NCBI GenBank assembly: GCA_022575985.1
Contig: JAKSXM010000147.1
Span: forward strand, 21,548,001 to 21,612,000
Length of the DNA stretch: 64,000 bases
Direction: 5' to 3'
Origin: Anagrus nilaparvatae
Lineage: Eukaryota > Arthropoda > Insecta > Hymenoptera > Mymaridae
Shown here: in pieces, positions 43,530-55,777 of the stretch
How the letters are laid out: each line of letters begins with the position of its first letter
Numbering within the stretch: position 1 is the stretch's first letter
Program-made: the position numbers and the translations under genes
Notes under the pieces: model-generated
Told to the model about the DNA's origin: nothing
Databases searched by the model: none
The model's input: the letters and a program-made list of their open reading frames with translations, nothing else

Positions 43530-46500
43530 CCCTGCCAAGTAATTGGCACTATGGTTCCTCATTAGCAATAACAAAATGTTGTCAATATTCTATTTTACCT
43601 AATAAAAAATTAAAATATTAGAATAATTGTGCCAAATATTCTAAATTTAATAAAGAAAGTGATTAAACTTTCCCCTGATACCCAAAAAATTTTCAAAACT
43701 CATAATTCCAGGTATTAATACTTTCAGAGAAATAAAATTGGCACTACGTCAATAAAAAGATAATATTTTTTTAACTTTTTAATGTAAAAAATTTTGAAAA
43801 AAAAAAAATTCGAAAAATTACTTATCAGATGGAGAGATCCTTTAAAAACGATAATTCTAGATATTCGTACTTTTATAGGAAGAAATTAAGTATTACGTCC
43901 TAAAATAAAAAAAATTGTTAAATTATTATTTTTTTCTAATTTTTTTATGTAAAAAATTTTAAAAGAAAATTTAAAAAAAAATTAGGTATCAGATTGTTGA
44001 TATCCAGTTAAAAAGATAATTCTACATATTAGTGCTTTCATGGAAAAAAATGAGGTACTGCGTCCAAAAAGAAAAAAAAGTATGCTATTTTTTTAATTAT
44101 TTTATGTAAAAAAATAAAAAAAAAAAAAATTTCGAAAAATTATGTATCAGATGGAGAAATCCTTTACAAACGATAATTCTAGATATTCGTACTTTCATAG
44201 GAAAAAATTAAGTAATACGTCCTAAAATAAAAAAAATTTTGGCGGTTTTTGTATTTTTTGGCGACAAAAATTTTGAGAAAAAAATTTTGAAAAAATTAAG
44301 TATCAGGTCCAAAAAATTACTATAAATGATATTTCTAAAACTAGTACTTCCACAGAAATAAATTAAGTACTGCGTCCATAAAGAAAAAAAAAATTGGTAT
44401 TTTTTGTATTTTTTGGTGAAAAAAATTTTGAGAAAAAAATTTTCAATAAATAAATTATAAGATTCGAGATATCGAGTAAAAACGATACTTCTAGATATCA
44501 GTACTTTCATGGAAAAAAATGAGGTACTACGTCCAAAAAGTAAAAAAATTATGGTATTTTTTTAATTATTTTATGTAAAAAATTTAAAAAAAAAAATTTC
44601 GAAAAATTATGTATCAGATGGAGAAATCCTTTACAAACAATAATTCTAGATATTCGTACTTTCATAGGAAAAAATTAAGTATTACGTCCTAAAATAAAAA
44701 AAATTTTGGCGTTTTTTGTATTTTTTGGCGACAAAAATTTTGACAAAAAAATTAAAAAAAAATTAAGTATTAGGTCCAAAAAATTACAATAAACGATATT
44801 TCAAAAACTAGTACTTCCATGGAAATAAATTAGGTACTACGTCCAAAAAGAAAAAAAAAATTGGTATTTTCTGTATTTTTTTGTGAAAAAAATTTTAGGA
44901 AAAAAATTTTCAGAAAATTAAGTATCCGATTTGAGATACATGTGAAAACCATACTTTCAAATACTAGTACTTTCATGGGAATAAATCAGGTATTACATCC
45001 AAATTAAAAAAAAAAAAAGCAGTTTGAGATTTTTTGATAAAAAAATGTTTGGAAAAGAAAATTAGGTCTTAATTCGATAATGGTTTTGAAATATCACTAG
45101 TTAAAATATTTTCAGATATTAGTACTTTCATAGAATTAAATGAGGTATTACACCAAAAAAAAAAAAAAAATATTGCAGTTTTTTTTATTTTTCTTTTTTT
45201 TTAATTTTGACAAAAAAAATTTTGAAAAAATTAAGTATCAGATCCAAAAAATTACAATAAACAAGGCTCTTAAAACTAGTACTTCCATGGAAATAAATTA
45301 GGTACTACGTCCAAAACGAAAAAAAAATTGGTATTTTTTGTATTTTTTTGTGAAAAAAATTTTAGAAAAAAAAATTTCAGAAAATTAAGTATCCGATTCG
45401 AGATATCATGTGAAAACCATACTTTCAAATATAAGTACTTTCATGGAAATAAATGAGGTATTACATCCAAATTAAAAAAAAAAAAAAAAAGTACCTCGAG
45501 CTTTTTTAGTGAAAAAATTTTTGAAAAAAAAATTAGGTCTTAATTCCATAATGTTTGTGAAATATCAGCGATTACATACGTACGTACATACTGTCGAATA
45601 AATAAAGATGTGCACCTCCCGAATTTATTGAATAACTTCCACAAAAATGGTCATAAAACATCCGGATCGAATTTTTCTTATAGAAAATTGTTTCTTTTAC
45701 TCCTATACGGAAGCTCAAGTTTCTAAGTTAATTAGGACAAGTGTTAGGTCTGAAAAGGTGGCAGAAAAGTCGAAAAAAACGGAACACTTTTTATAGTCAT
45801 TTTCAAATCGCTATGATTTCACTAAAAATCAATATTTTTTCACCAAAATTTAACCATGGATTCTTTGACCCTTTTACTTCCCGGGTCCGTTGGATTTTTT
45901 AAAAAATATTGATACAAAAAGTTTTACAACCGTTCAAACTTTTTTTATCAAAATTTGTTCTAATTATCTGATTGACGCGATTTTTTTTTCTCCCGATAGA
46001 ATATTTATTCTAGATATTAATTCTCAAATGTGATGCGTGCACAAATCTTTGTTTGATAGTAGTATCAATAAGAATATTTAATTTTTATGTATAGAAATCT
46101 AATAATTACTTTTACCATTGTTTTGAGCTATGAATGAAAATAAAATTTAAGTTACGACCGCCTATGGAGAGTTTTTGATGCACCATGAAAAAATTAAATA
46201 ATTTTTGAAAGAAATTCTCTGTCTTTATTATTTCTTTTCTACTGATTTAAATATCTCTCCTTTGTTTTAACATGAATAATAGAACTTTTTTCATATAGTG
46301 TATCAAAAACTCTCAACAGGCGGTTGCACCTTAATTTTATTTTCGTTCATAGCTCAAAAAGTGTGGTAAACGTAATTATTAGTTTTCTATTCATATGCAA
46401 GATTTAGTTTTATTGATACTACTATCAAACAAAGATTTTTGCACGCATCAAATTTGAGAATTAATATCTAGAATAAATTTTCTATCGGGAGAAAAAAAAA

Positions 46501-47037
46501 TCGCGTCGATCGGATAATTAGAACAAATTTGGATAAAAAAAGTTTGAATGGTTGTAAAACTTTTTTATATAAATATTTTTAAAAAAATCTAACGGACCCG
46601 GGAAGTGAAAGAGTCAAAGAATCCATGGTTAAATTTTGGTGAAAAAATATTGATTTTTAGTGAAATCATAGCGATTTGAAAATGACTATGAAAAGTGTTT
46701 CGTTTTTTTTCGACTTTTCTGCCACCTTTTCAGACATATTACTTGTCCTAATTAACTTAGAAACTTGAGCTTCCGTATACGAGTAAAAGAAACAATTTTC
46801 TGTAAGAAAAATTTTATCCGGATGTTTTGTGACCGTTTTGGTTGAAGTTATTCAATAAATTCGGGAGGTGCACATCTTTATTTATCCGACAGTACGTACG
46901 TACACACACACATACACACATACAGAATTTTTTTAAAAACCGGTTTTTTAGCTTCCTGAGGTCCCAAAACGTGCTTATATACCATAAAATCAAAAAAAAA
47001 ATTTCGACCGATCACAATGGTTCCTCTATGAGGAACC
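43530..47037 (+). mobile_element. Family R element, complete copy with readable empty site
   Basis: It starts CCCTGCCAAGTAATTGGCAC and ends ATGAGGAACC. The host string AATA is present on both sides (43526-43529, 47038-47041). The paralogous host sequence at 47165-47182 (CCTAATAAAAATATTTTTAA) lacks the insert, so this is a real insertion with a 3-4 bp duplication. The interior is a run of AT-rich units, GTACTTTCATGGAAATAAAT...GGTACTACGTCCAAAAAG, with no coding region. A foldback element (45591-46892) is nested in it. Superfamily unknown. Confidence 0.75.
45591..46892. mobile_element. TA-flanked foldback element with about 640-bp arms
   Basis: It starts CTGTCGAATAAATAAAGATG and, read inward from the right, CTGTCGGATAAATAAAGATG. 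TA lies on each side, within a TACGTACGTA run. Near-perfect mirror symmetry runs to a centre near 46235; paired blocks include GGTGGCAGAAAAGTCGAAAA and ACCATGGATTCTTTGACCC. No coding region. Tc1/mariner-type mobilisation is suggested by TA only. Confidence 0.82.
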
Positions 47038-48056
47038 AATATTTTTAACGCATTCGGGGGCTTGGTCTACAGGGCCAAGCATTGGTTAAAAACATTTTTT
47101 ATATTCATCTTTGGTTACAGGGTCTCAAAAAACATAAGAATACACAATGAGTTTTAATGTTCCTAATAAAAATATTTTTAACAAGTTTGGGGGAGGGGGT
47201 GAATAGGGGCACTGGGGCGGCCTAGAGGACCAAGCATTGGTTAAACACATTTTTTATATTCATTTTTGGTTTCACCGTCCCAAAAAGTATAAGAATTCAT
47301 ATTAAGTTTTAATTTTTGTAATAAAAATATTTTTACCCGTTTGGGGAGGGGGGTATAAATGGGGGCACTGGGGTCGTCTACAAGGCCAAACGTTGGTGAA
47401 AAACATTCTTTGTATACATTTTTTGTATAAGCGACCCAAAAAACATGAGTATATAGTTCAATTTTCATTTTTCGAAAGCTTGCTATAATAGAGCTATGGA
47501 GATTTCAAGCTCCATAGCAGCCAAAGTTGAGACTTTGGAGCTTTGTGTCCATAGAGACTTTTTTTGAGAATAATAAAATCTAAAACATACAAAAAATTCA
47601 CCTAATTTGATCTAACGGCTATTTCCTATTCATTTGTGCGGGATCCTTTTTCAAAAAATCGCAAAATTAAAAACAAAAGTTATTTCAGTTTTTTAAGTAT
47701 TTGACCATGTTGACCCAAATATTTTTGAGCGCGGACGGTCGTAAATGAAAATTTGTTTTATTTTTCATTAGCTAAGAAAAAATAGAATGGACATATTTCT
47801 CAATTTTTTTTATATCGCTACCAAAGTTGAAATTTAAGAAGAAAAAATAATTATTTTGGACGGTTTATGGTCTACCAACTAAAAGGATGTACTAAAATCA
47901 CTTCCAAAAGTAATTTTATCTGAAAGTATATCGTCTAACCTTTTGAATGAGAGGTCGCAAGATCATTTTGACAGAATCGTTTTACCAGACTCCAGTCAAA
48001 ACGCGGGGGGGGGGGGGGTATTTTCAGCAACTGACATGAGATTTGCTCTACTATAT

Positions 48057-49335
48057 GTTTTTTGGGTCGCTGATCACAAAAATCGGGGCTATTTCTGCTC
48101 GAAATTTTCGGAACACCCTTAAATTTGCAAAAACTACCCCCAAAAAGGGGTTTTTTTGATATATTAGCAAACTGAGTTTATAGATTTAGCCAAGAATTGG
48201 TCTTAGGGGGTTTTTTGGGTCGCTGAACAAGAATTTCAGGTAGTTTTCAGTGAATAATTAATATTTCACTTTCAAATTAGCAAAAATTAACCCTAAAAGG
48301 CGGTGTTTTTGATATTTTTACACTTTGAGCGACCAGATTATGTCCATACAGTTTTTTTGGTCGCTAATCAAGAATTTGGGGGATTTTTCAATAAATAATT
48401 AATATTTCACCCTTAAATTAGCAAAACAACCCCTAAAAAGGGTGTTTTTGCTATTTTCGCACTTTCTGCGACCAGATTAAGTCCTTACGGGTTTTTTGGG
48501 TCGCTGATCAAGAATTTGGGGGAATTTTTGGTAAATAATTAATATTTTCACCCTTAAATTAACAAAAACAACCCCTCAAAAGGGTGTTTTTGCTATTTTC
48601 GTACTTTGAGCAGCCAAATGAGATCCTTACAGTTTTTTTGGGTGATGATCAAGGATTTGGGGGATTTTTTTATTAAAAATTAATATTTCACCCTAACATA
48701 GGCAAAACTAATAATTATTTAAAAATAAAAATAAGTATTTTTATTATTTTTATTCACCTGCGTTATTTTCAATTATTAAAAAATGTTTTTACATAAATAT
48801 TATGAATACTTTATTTATAATTTTTTGAGTATAAATAATAAATTAGAACTCCTTTAATAGTAATCATCATACTTAAGTTACAGTTAAGTATCCCAAAAAT
48901 ACTTAAAATAAGTTTACAAAAAGTAAAAAATGCATGAATATACAAAAAATCCCATTGTTTCAGAGAATTTCAGTAATATAAGTGTGAAATATTAATGACC
49001 CAAAAAACCTGTAAGGACCTAATCTGGTCGCTCAAAGTGCGAAAATAGCAAAAACACCCTTTTTAGGGGTTGTTTTTGCTAATTTAAGGGTGAAATATTA
49101 ATTATTTATTGAAAATTCCCCCAAATTCTTGATCAGCGACCCAAAAAACCCGTAAGGACCTAATCTGGTCGCTCAAAGTGCGAAAATAGCAAAAACACCC
49201 TTTTCGGGGTTGTTTTTGCAAATTTAAGGGTGAAATATTAATTATTTATCAACAATTCCCCCAAATTCTTGATCAGTGACCCAAAAAACCTGTATGGACA
49301 TAATCTGGTCGCTCAAAGTGCAAAAATATCAAAAA
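48057..49335. repeat. Foldback with about 115-bp GGGTCGCTGATCA units in opposed arms
   Basis: The left arm (48057-48680) has five units with TTTTGGGTCGCTGATCAAGA, TTAATATTTCACCCTTAAAT and AAGGGTGTTTTTGCTATTTT. The right arm (48990-49335) has nearly three units inverted (TCTTGATCAGCGACCCAAAA). The centre (48720-48985) is unique and AT-rich. A run of G (48004-48016) lies just outside on the left. Confidence 0.82.
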
Positions 49336-49469
49336 CAGGGGAAATAGTCCATTTTGGATAGGTAATTGGCAAAAAAAAATAATTTAACCAATTTCAGTGA
49401 CCCGACCTGAAAACTGCATTGAATATGCATTACTCGCTTGATTTTGATCGTAAAATTATAATTTTTTTT

Positions 49470-51270
49470 TTCAATCGATTAATTTTTCCCTGGCAATTCA
49501 TTTTATTGCTCATTACTCGCATGATTTTCATCGTAAAATTATAATTTTTTTTTTTTAAATCGATTAATTTTTCCCTGACAATTCAGTTCTTTAAGAAAAA
49601 AATCATTTTTATTGACCAAATTTCAATTTTTAGGTCAAAAGCATTTGAAAACTGTAAGTAGCAAAATTTACTTAACAAATTTTTTGAACTACAAATTGAA
49701 ATTTGGTCAATAAAAATGATTTTTTTTTTTCTTAAAGAAATGCCCAGCTGTCAAGGAAGCTAAGTTTCAAATCCGGGACGGATCCGTATATTAACTAATT
49801 TTATAATCCGTACGGATCCGTATTACGGATAATAAACTGATCAGTATGTCACGCTTTTTTTCATCAGTAACTAAATATATGCGCACAAGTGGTTATAATA
49901 TTTTTTTATTTTAGTTTTGTTTTTATAAGGTTATGAAATTTGCTTTATAATTAGAAAATTATTAGTATCTTATTAAAGAAAATAAATACTTTTTTATAAA
50001 ATTTTCAATTTTTCACACTAACGTATTTTCCAAATTTTCCAAATTTTCCAAGAAAGGAACTTTCAATATTACCAGGGGATTTTCGAGGTTGAGAAAGGCG
50101 TTTATATTGATAAAAATTTTCAATTATTCACCCTGACGCATTTTCCAATTTTCCAAGATGGCGAACTAAAAAAAAAAATTCAACATTATCTGCAGACTTT
50201 AGCGGTTAAGAAAAACGTTTATATTGATGATGATTTTCACTTTTTTACCTTAACGTATTTTCTGATTTTCCAAGATGGCGGAAGGAAAAATATGAAAAAT
50301 ATGAAAAAAAAGAAGTTTCTACAATACCCGGGGGTTTTGGAGATGGAGAAAAATGTTTTTATGACTGAAAATTTTCATTTTTTCACCCCTAAATATTTTC
50401 CAATTTTCCAGTATGGCGGACCGAAAAACATGAAAAAAGGAACTTCCTACATTTCCTGGGGGTTTCCGAGGATGAGATTAACAGTTTTATTAATGAAAAT
50501 TTTCTTTTTTTCATTACAACATATTTTTCCAAGATAAAATTATAGATAAAACTTAATTTTTTCATGTTTTTTCTTCCGCCATCTTGGGAAATTGGAAAAT
50601 ATATTGGGGTGAAAATATGAAAATTTTCATCCCATAAAAACGTCAAATACTAAAGTAATGTAGAAACTTCCGTTTTTTATGTTTTTTTTTACCACTATCT
50701 TGGAAAATCGGAAAATATGTTGGGATGAAAAAACGAATTTTTTATTCATAGAAACATTTTTCTCAATCTCCAAAACCTGCGGGTAATGTATAAACTTCCT
50801 TTTTTCATATTTTTCCTTCCGCCATCTTGGAAAATCAGAAAATACGTTAAGGTGAAAAATTGAAAATTTTTATCAATATAAACGCCTTTCTTAACCTCGA
50901 AAATCCCCTGGTAATGTTGAAAGTTCCTTTCTTGGAAAATTTGGAAAATTTGGAAAATACGTTAGTGTGAAAAATTGAAAATTTTATAAAACAGTATTTA
51001 TTTTCTTTGATAAGATACTTATTATTTTCTAATTATAAAGCAAAATTCATAACCTTATTAAAACAAAACTAAAATAAAAAAATTTTATAACCACTTATGC
51101 GCATGCGTAATCAGTTACTGATGAAAAAAAGCGTGACATACTGATCAGTTTATTATCCGTTTGGCGGATAAGTCCCGGACCCCCAAGTAAGTTTTACGGA
51201 TTTCATTTCTACATGGGTGAATTGCCAGGGAAAAATTAATCGATTTAAAAAAAAAAATTATAATTTTACT
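49470..51270. repeat. Nested foldback: outer, middle and GATGGCGG inner units
   Basis: Outer arms: AATCGATTAATTTTTCCCTG (left) and its mirror CAGGGAAAAATTAATCGATT near 51235. Middle arms: CTGATCAGTATGTCACGC at 49838 and its mirror at 51134, next to CGGATCCGTATT and TCCGGGAC/GTCCCGGA. Inner part 50030-50990 has tandem units with TTTTCCAAGATGGCGGA on the left and TCCGCCATCTTGG on the right. A small separate hairpin lies at 49588-49735. Relative of the foldback at 56640-58400. Confidence 0.78.
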
Positions 51271-51699
51271 ATGAAAATCAAGCAAGCAATGCATGTTCAA
51301 AGTTCAGAAACAGGTTTTTTTCAATACAATTTTAATCTTTTTTAAGACGAATTTGAGCAAAATCTTAAATTGACGATAACTTGGCTAAACTTCAACGTAA
51401 AAAGATTTTTTTTTTCTTCTGGAGTGGTTTTTCCCTGGCAATCAGATTTTTTAATATATTTTTTAAAATTGTATTTATCTAGAAAGTTATTTTTTTTTTT
51501 TGAAAATTTGGGATAGCTCAAAAACGAAAATCACGGTTTTTGGCATAAAAGTGAAAAAATCTTTTTGGCACCTATCACCGAATGCTTCTTCACAACTTTT
51601 TTTGACTTCCTGAGAATCAAACTTCACAAAAACAAGGATCGTTCCGATGTTCCCTCAAAAAAAAAAATTACGATTTCAGGCTCAAATTAAGTAGCACTT
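51271..51699. other. AT-rich spacer between foldbacks
   Basis: No gene, TIR or tandem unit recognised. Confidence 0.4.
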
Positions 51700-52935
51700 T
51701 TAAAATATATGCTCATTTTGATTTTTAATTTTAAAAACCCATGCCACCGAGCACTTGAATATTCCCATTTAAATAACATGGGAATTTTGAGTTTTTAGCT
51801 TTACAAATTTTTCAGAGCCCACAAAGCGCTTTAGAATGCTAATTTTTACTGGAAAATATACTTTCTAAATTGGCTAGAAACGCAAATTTACATGTTGGAA
51901 CAATCTTTTAAAATAGGGTAATAAATAAATTTTATAGATAATAAATAAATTCCTCGGGTTTTTCTTTAATTTTCGATAAAACGCTGAAACCTCAAAAACT
52001 AATCAAAACACTTCTGTTTGTTCTAATTTTTTTTTATGTAAGTATCACCTTTCAAATTACGTAAACCGTGTATTTTTATTACTGATTGTCTCAGCGCTTT
52101 AATCAATTAACCTACTGGTAATTTTTGACTCGAAATGACCAATTTTTAAATTTGTTTAAATTACTGCGAAAATAGTAATTTTTGACGTAATTGAGCTTTA
52201 TAGGTCTTAAAAATTTTCAACAAACTTCGAATTTTCAAATATTCTTTACTAATTGCTTTTCAATAAATTATTAACCAGAGATAATAATTTAAAGTCAGAG
52301 TTCCAATTTCAGGGTTTAAAAAAAAAAAATTGAAAAGCGATATCTTAAAAACTATTTAATGAAAAGAGACGAGTAAAAAATTTTTGTAAGCTTGAAGCTT
52401 TTAGAAATTTTTAAGGTTTATAAAACTCAATTTCGTCAAAAAACACAATTTTTGCATCAATTTAAACAAATTTAAAAATTGGTCATTTCGGTTAAAAAAT
52501 TACCAGTAGGTTAATTGACTATAGCGTTGAGAAAATTAGTGATAAAATACACGGCTTACGTCATTTGAAAGGTGATACCTACACCAAAATAAGTAGAACA
52601 ACCAGAAGTGTTTTTGTCAGTTTTTTATGTTGCAGCGTTTTGTCGATAATTACTGAAAAACACTATTTTATAAGATTGAGCAAACATGTAAATTTGCGTT
52701 TCTAGCCCCAAATTTCCCTTTGGAATGAATGCAGGGCTGTTTGCATGTCTTTACAACATATGAAAGTATGTTTTCCATTAAAAATTAGCTTTTAAAAACG
52801 CTTTGTATCCTCTGTAAATATCTGTAAATCTAAAAACCCAAAATTCCTTGTTATTTAAATGGGAATCTTCAAGCCCCTTCAAGTGCTTGCTGGCACGGTT
52901 TTTTAAAATTAAAAATCAAAATTCTTGGAGCTGGG
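51700..52935. repeat. Foldback with about 600-bp arms, centre near 52315
   Basis: TTGATTTTTAATTTTAAAAA near 51720 is mirrored by TTTTTAAAATTAAAAATCAA near 52902. CCTACTGGTAATTTTTGACT against AAAATTACCAGTAGGTTAAT, and AATTACGTAAACCGTGTA against CACGGCTTACGTCATT, confirm the fold. Identity is lower than in the foldback at 45591, so it is probably older. Termini and duplication are not resolved. Confidence 0.75.
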
Positions 52936-53084
52936 GGGTTTTTATGACAAAAACATCCGAAAAAAAATCGGGGGAGCAAAATTTTCTTGAAAAAAAGAAA
53001 AAAAGACATTAATTAATATTTTAACGTTCGACGTATTTTCAAATAATTATATTAGAAACGGTCAATTCAACGAAAATCAACGAA

Positions 53085-53225
53085 AATAAGACATATTCTA
53101 ATGTGCATGTATGTATATATGTATGTATGTACTTATGAGATATTTCATATGTGATTGCAACCATTATAGTATTAAGACCTAATTTTTTTTTCAAAAAATT
53201 TTAAACTACTTTTTTTTGTTTAAGG
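53085..53225 (+). repeat. Family R scrap and ATGT/TATG microsatellite
   Basis: ATGTATGTATATATGTATGT is followed by GATATTTCATATGTGATTGC and ATTAAGACCTAATTTTTTTT, resembling the end of family R units near 45540 in the other sense. Confidence 0.5.
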
Positions 53226-53329
53226 TCTTACGAACGGCAGAGGTAAAATGCAAAAAAAAGCTAAAACTTGGAGAAAGTAAAGTAAATATCGATTATATAC
53301 GGGAAGACTGCCGTACCTCGTACCGTAGC

Positions 53330-53505
53330 TAATTTTTCGCCGATTTTTATAGCGTCCATTACTCAAAACTGGCCATCCGAAAACGGATGAAACCTTCAAA
53401 ATCGGTTTCAGCGACCAAAAATATATACGTTTGACTGAGGTGCATCCATTCTAGTGCTGATAAAATTTTTGGATGCAACTAACATTGCTGGCGCCTTGAC
53501 TACAG
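53330..53505 (+). repeat. One-ended copy of the GTCAAGGCGCC TIR family
   Basis: Matches the right part of the element at 60069-62969: TTACTCAAAACTGGCCATCC, AATCGGTTTCAGCGACCAAA, GAGGTGCATCCATTCTAGTG and the end GCCTTGAC followed by TA. The opposite end is missing. Here TGCATCCA is present once and uninterrupted, so this copy is the empty site of the insertion at 60987-62909. Confidence 0.8.
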
Positions 53506-54035
53506 TATATGCGTAAGATTTTTTACTCAAACTTTACTTCATGAAACCCGTAAAATATGAATTTTGACGACTTTGAATTATTCAACCCTTTTTAAATTTT
53601 TTCTAAAACCGAATAATATAAAGAAAATGGCTTTACTTGCTCGAAATATTTCAATATACGATTAAAAACTATTAAAATTATTAAGAACGATTAAAAACGG
53701 TTAAATTTAATCGTTTTCAATCGTCAACATTTTGTACGGTTAAATGCGATAACCTTTTTAACCTTTTTAAATCGTATTGTTCCGTAAGGGTTGCATCGAT
53801 GCTGCATCGCGTCGCCGACCCATATATTTTTCCAGTATTTTTCCATAATATCCCGTAAAATCCCATATTATGCGCCAAAAAATGAAGATATTATGAGACA
53901 TTATGGGATATTATGGGATATTATGTTCTTTTTTTTCCACGAGGGCATACATTTGTGGCGAACTCTCGGTGGTAAAATCTCTGGTGACGTAGTTTTTCGG
54001 CGGCGTAAGTCATATCTTCCTAGCTAAGCACATCT
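53506..54035. repeat. Repeat remnants with ATTATGGGAT units and similarity to 63080-63140
   Basis: CGATTAAAAAC/GTTAAATTTAATCG dyads lie at 53655-53740, and ATTATGGGATATTATGGGAT occurs at 53900-53919. ATCTCTGGTGACGTAGTTTT then CGGCGGCGTAAGTCATATCT (53978-54017) matches the reverse complement of 63084-63135. The origin is unknown. Confidence 0.5.
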
Positions 54036-55662
54036 GAAAACTCCCCAAAACAATCTTTCAATATTATTTATTCAATTTTAAAAAATTTGGCATTTTTTCG
54101 ACAAAAATTGGTGAATTTTGGGTCCATAAATTTGAATTATAAAATGTTAGTATAAAATTCTAGCTCAGAACACCTGAATACCACCCTGAAAAGTCTTCAG
54201 GAATTTTAAAAAAAATTAATTTTTTATTGTGTTAAGTTATTTTTTTGTCACTAAATAAGCGCTGAATAAGTAATGATTTAGCGCTCATTTAGCGCTATCT
54301 TTTGCACCAGGGAAGAAAAAAGAAGTTTTTTTTTAAAATTTTGATGACAAAATAAAACAACTATGGTTGTAAAATAAAAATAAAAAGAAAACACTTTTTT
54401 TGACGCGATAAAAAATCAAAGAGTTAATTAACCAAATTAAATTGTGTAAGAGTGAGCTGGTTATAAGAAGCAACCATTCGATTATTATTTATTACAACTG
54501 CAACAAGACTGCAAGATTGTTTATGATGTTTAAATACTAATGAAATGAAAAAATTAATTATTCCTGTTTGCGATCATAATCCTGATATAAAGTATTATTG
54601 TTCAATAGAAGATGTATTTAACTCAATGATGCAATAGATAAAATTGTATGTATCTCTTTATGCTGCTACTTATAAATTTTTGTATTTTTACTATACTGAC
54701 AAAATATATCAATGTTATGTCTTATTAATTAATTACAATAAATAAATTTAGCTAATTAAATATCTTAATATTTTTCAAATACATTAAAGGTTTTATGTAG
54801 GTAGTTTATTAAAAAAGGTAGTTTTAGATTTATTCTATACATGGCTTTAATGTATTAAATAGATCGGTATTATATATAATAACTAGTTAATATATTAAAT
54901 TATATAAAAATCCTAGGTATAATATATAATAACGAAATTCAGTACTTTAACGGTAACAATATAATTACACAATTTTCAGATCATTGAAAAGTTGATAAAA
55001 AAAATTTTTTAATTTCTATAAAATTTGCTGATATTTACTGTGTGATTTCTTAAATGTATACCATGTTTAATAATATAATAAAATGAAAATCTTTTAATTA
55101 ATAAAATCTCTATGATTGTAAATAGACCATTTTCATCAATTAATCATAATAAAATTAGTTTATTTAATATATTTTATCAAGGAAAGAACACAGCATTTTT
55201 AATGTTTTTAGTAGTTTTATTCCATTAAGGTACATTGTTATAGTCTGTATCTGATAAGGTATAAGGATTAATAAGCTTTAACAGGAGGGACTGCAAATTT
55301 TGTAAATATTTATTAAAGAAAAACCATTTTGAAACTATTAAAATCAATTTATAAAAATGTAAAAAATTAAAAAATATAATTCATCTGCTGATCTAGGGAA
55401 AAAAAATCACCTTTTTGCCTTAAATATGCAAAACTATGTTTTTAATCAAGGGTTAAAATATAAAAATCGACATTTGCATGCTGTAAGAACTAGCTCACTA
55501 CGCTTGCTAGTGCCTATACAACTGTATGCAAGGTCAAAACCAATATTTTGTCCCTTATTTAAAAAATAGCTATTTACACATTTTTACAATACTATGCAGC
55601 ACTTATTGTCATAAAAAAATTATTTAGAAATAAAAACACTATTTAACTTGATACTTACTGAC
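54036..55662. other. Intron 1 of tafazzin, 5' part, mostly unique
   Basis: AT-rich without clear repeats. A 31-codon frame at 54546-54641 (starts MKKLIIPVCDHNPDIKYYCS) has no known homologue that I recognise and no splice context. The intron donor is GTCAGT at 55662. Confidence 0.45.
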
Positions 55663-55777
55663 CTATAATTATTTTTGAAAAAAGTCCAACAGCAGTAACA
55701 GTGAAACTACTGGCATAGTTCCAGAAAGTTGTGGTATACCTTAGTTTCGGAATAATCCATGTAATATCGTACCCCAT
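55663..55777 (-). CDS. TAZ: Tafazzin, coding exon 1 with start codon
   Basis: Encodes residues 1-38 plus one base: MGYDITWIIPKLRYTTTFWN then YASSFTVTAVGLFSKIII. This resembles the N-terminus of insect tafazzins, with a hydrophobic segment at about residues 22-38 that would act in membrane insertion. The ATG at 55777 is preceded by an in-frame TAA 24 nt upstream. Donor G|GTCAGT is chosen over the stronger-looking GTAAGT 4 bp further because only the first gives SKIIIAWLNKT in frame with exon 2. TTTTTTCAAG just before the ATG could also be an acceptor after a 5' UTR intron. Confidence 0.9.

Larger units (their letters stand above)
41931..47985. repeat. 6-kb foldback with tandem units in the arms, host of family R insertion
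   Basis: The left arm 41931 to about 43060 (AACGATTCTTTCAAAATGAT, GGTAGACCATAAACCGTCC) is mirrored by about 47070-47985. Inner arm parts carry tandem units of about 150 bp with TTTGGCCCTGTAAGCCACCC, CCAGTGCCCCCATT and a run of G or C. The arms once met near 43060-43520 and 47040; a 3.5-kb family R element (43530-47037) now separates them. The outermost matched bases are TGGTAAAACGATTC and GAATCGTTTTACCA. No target duplication was confirmed. Confidence 0.78.

Noticed and set aside
50292..50646. Open frames of about 80 residues on both strands
   Set aside because: Same repeat unit as 56640-58400, palindromic context, no independent coding sign.
54546..54641. 31-codon frame beginning MKKLIIPVCDHNPD
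   Set aside because: Short, no recognised homologue, no splice or repeat context that supports a gene.
55655..55662. Stronger-looking donor GTAAGT for tafazzin exon 1
   Set aside because: It would put exon 2 out of frame; GTCAGT 4 bp earlier gives phase 1 and the conserved AWLNKT join.
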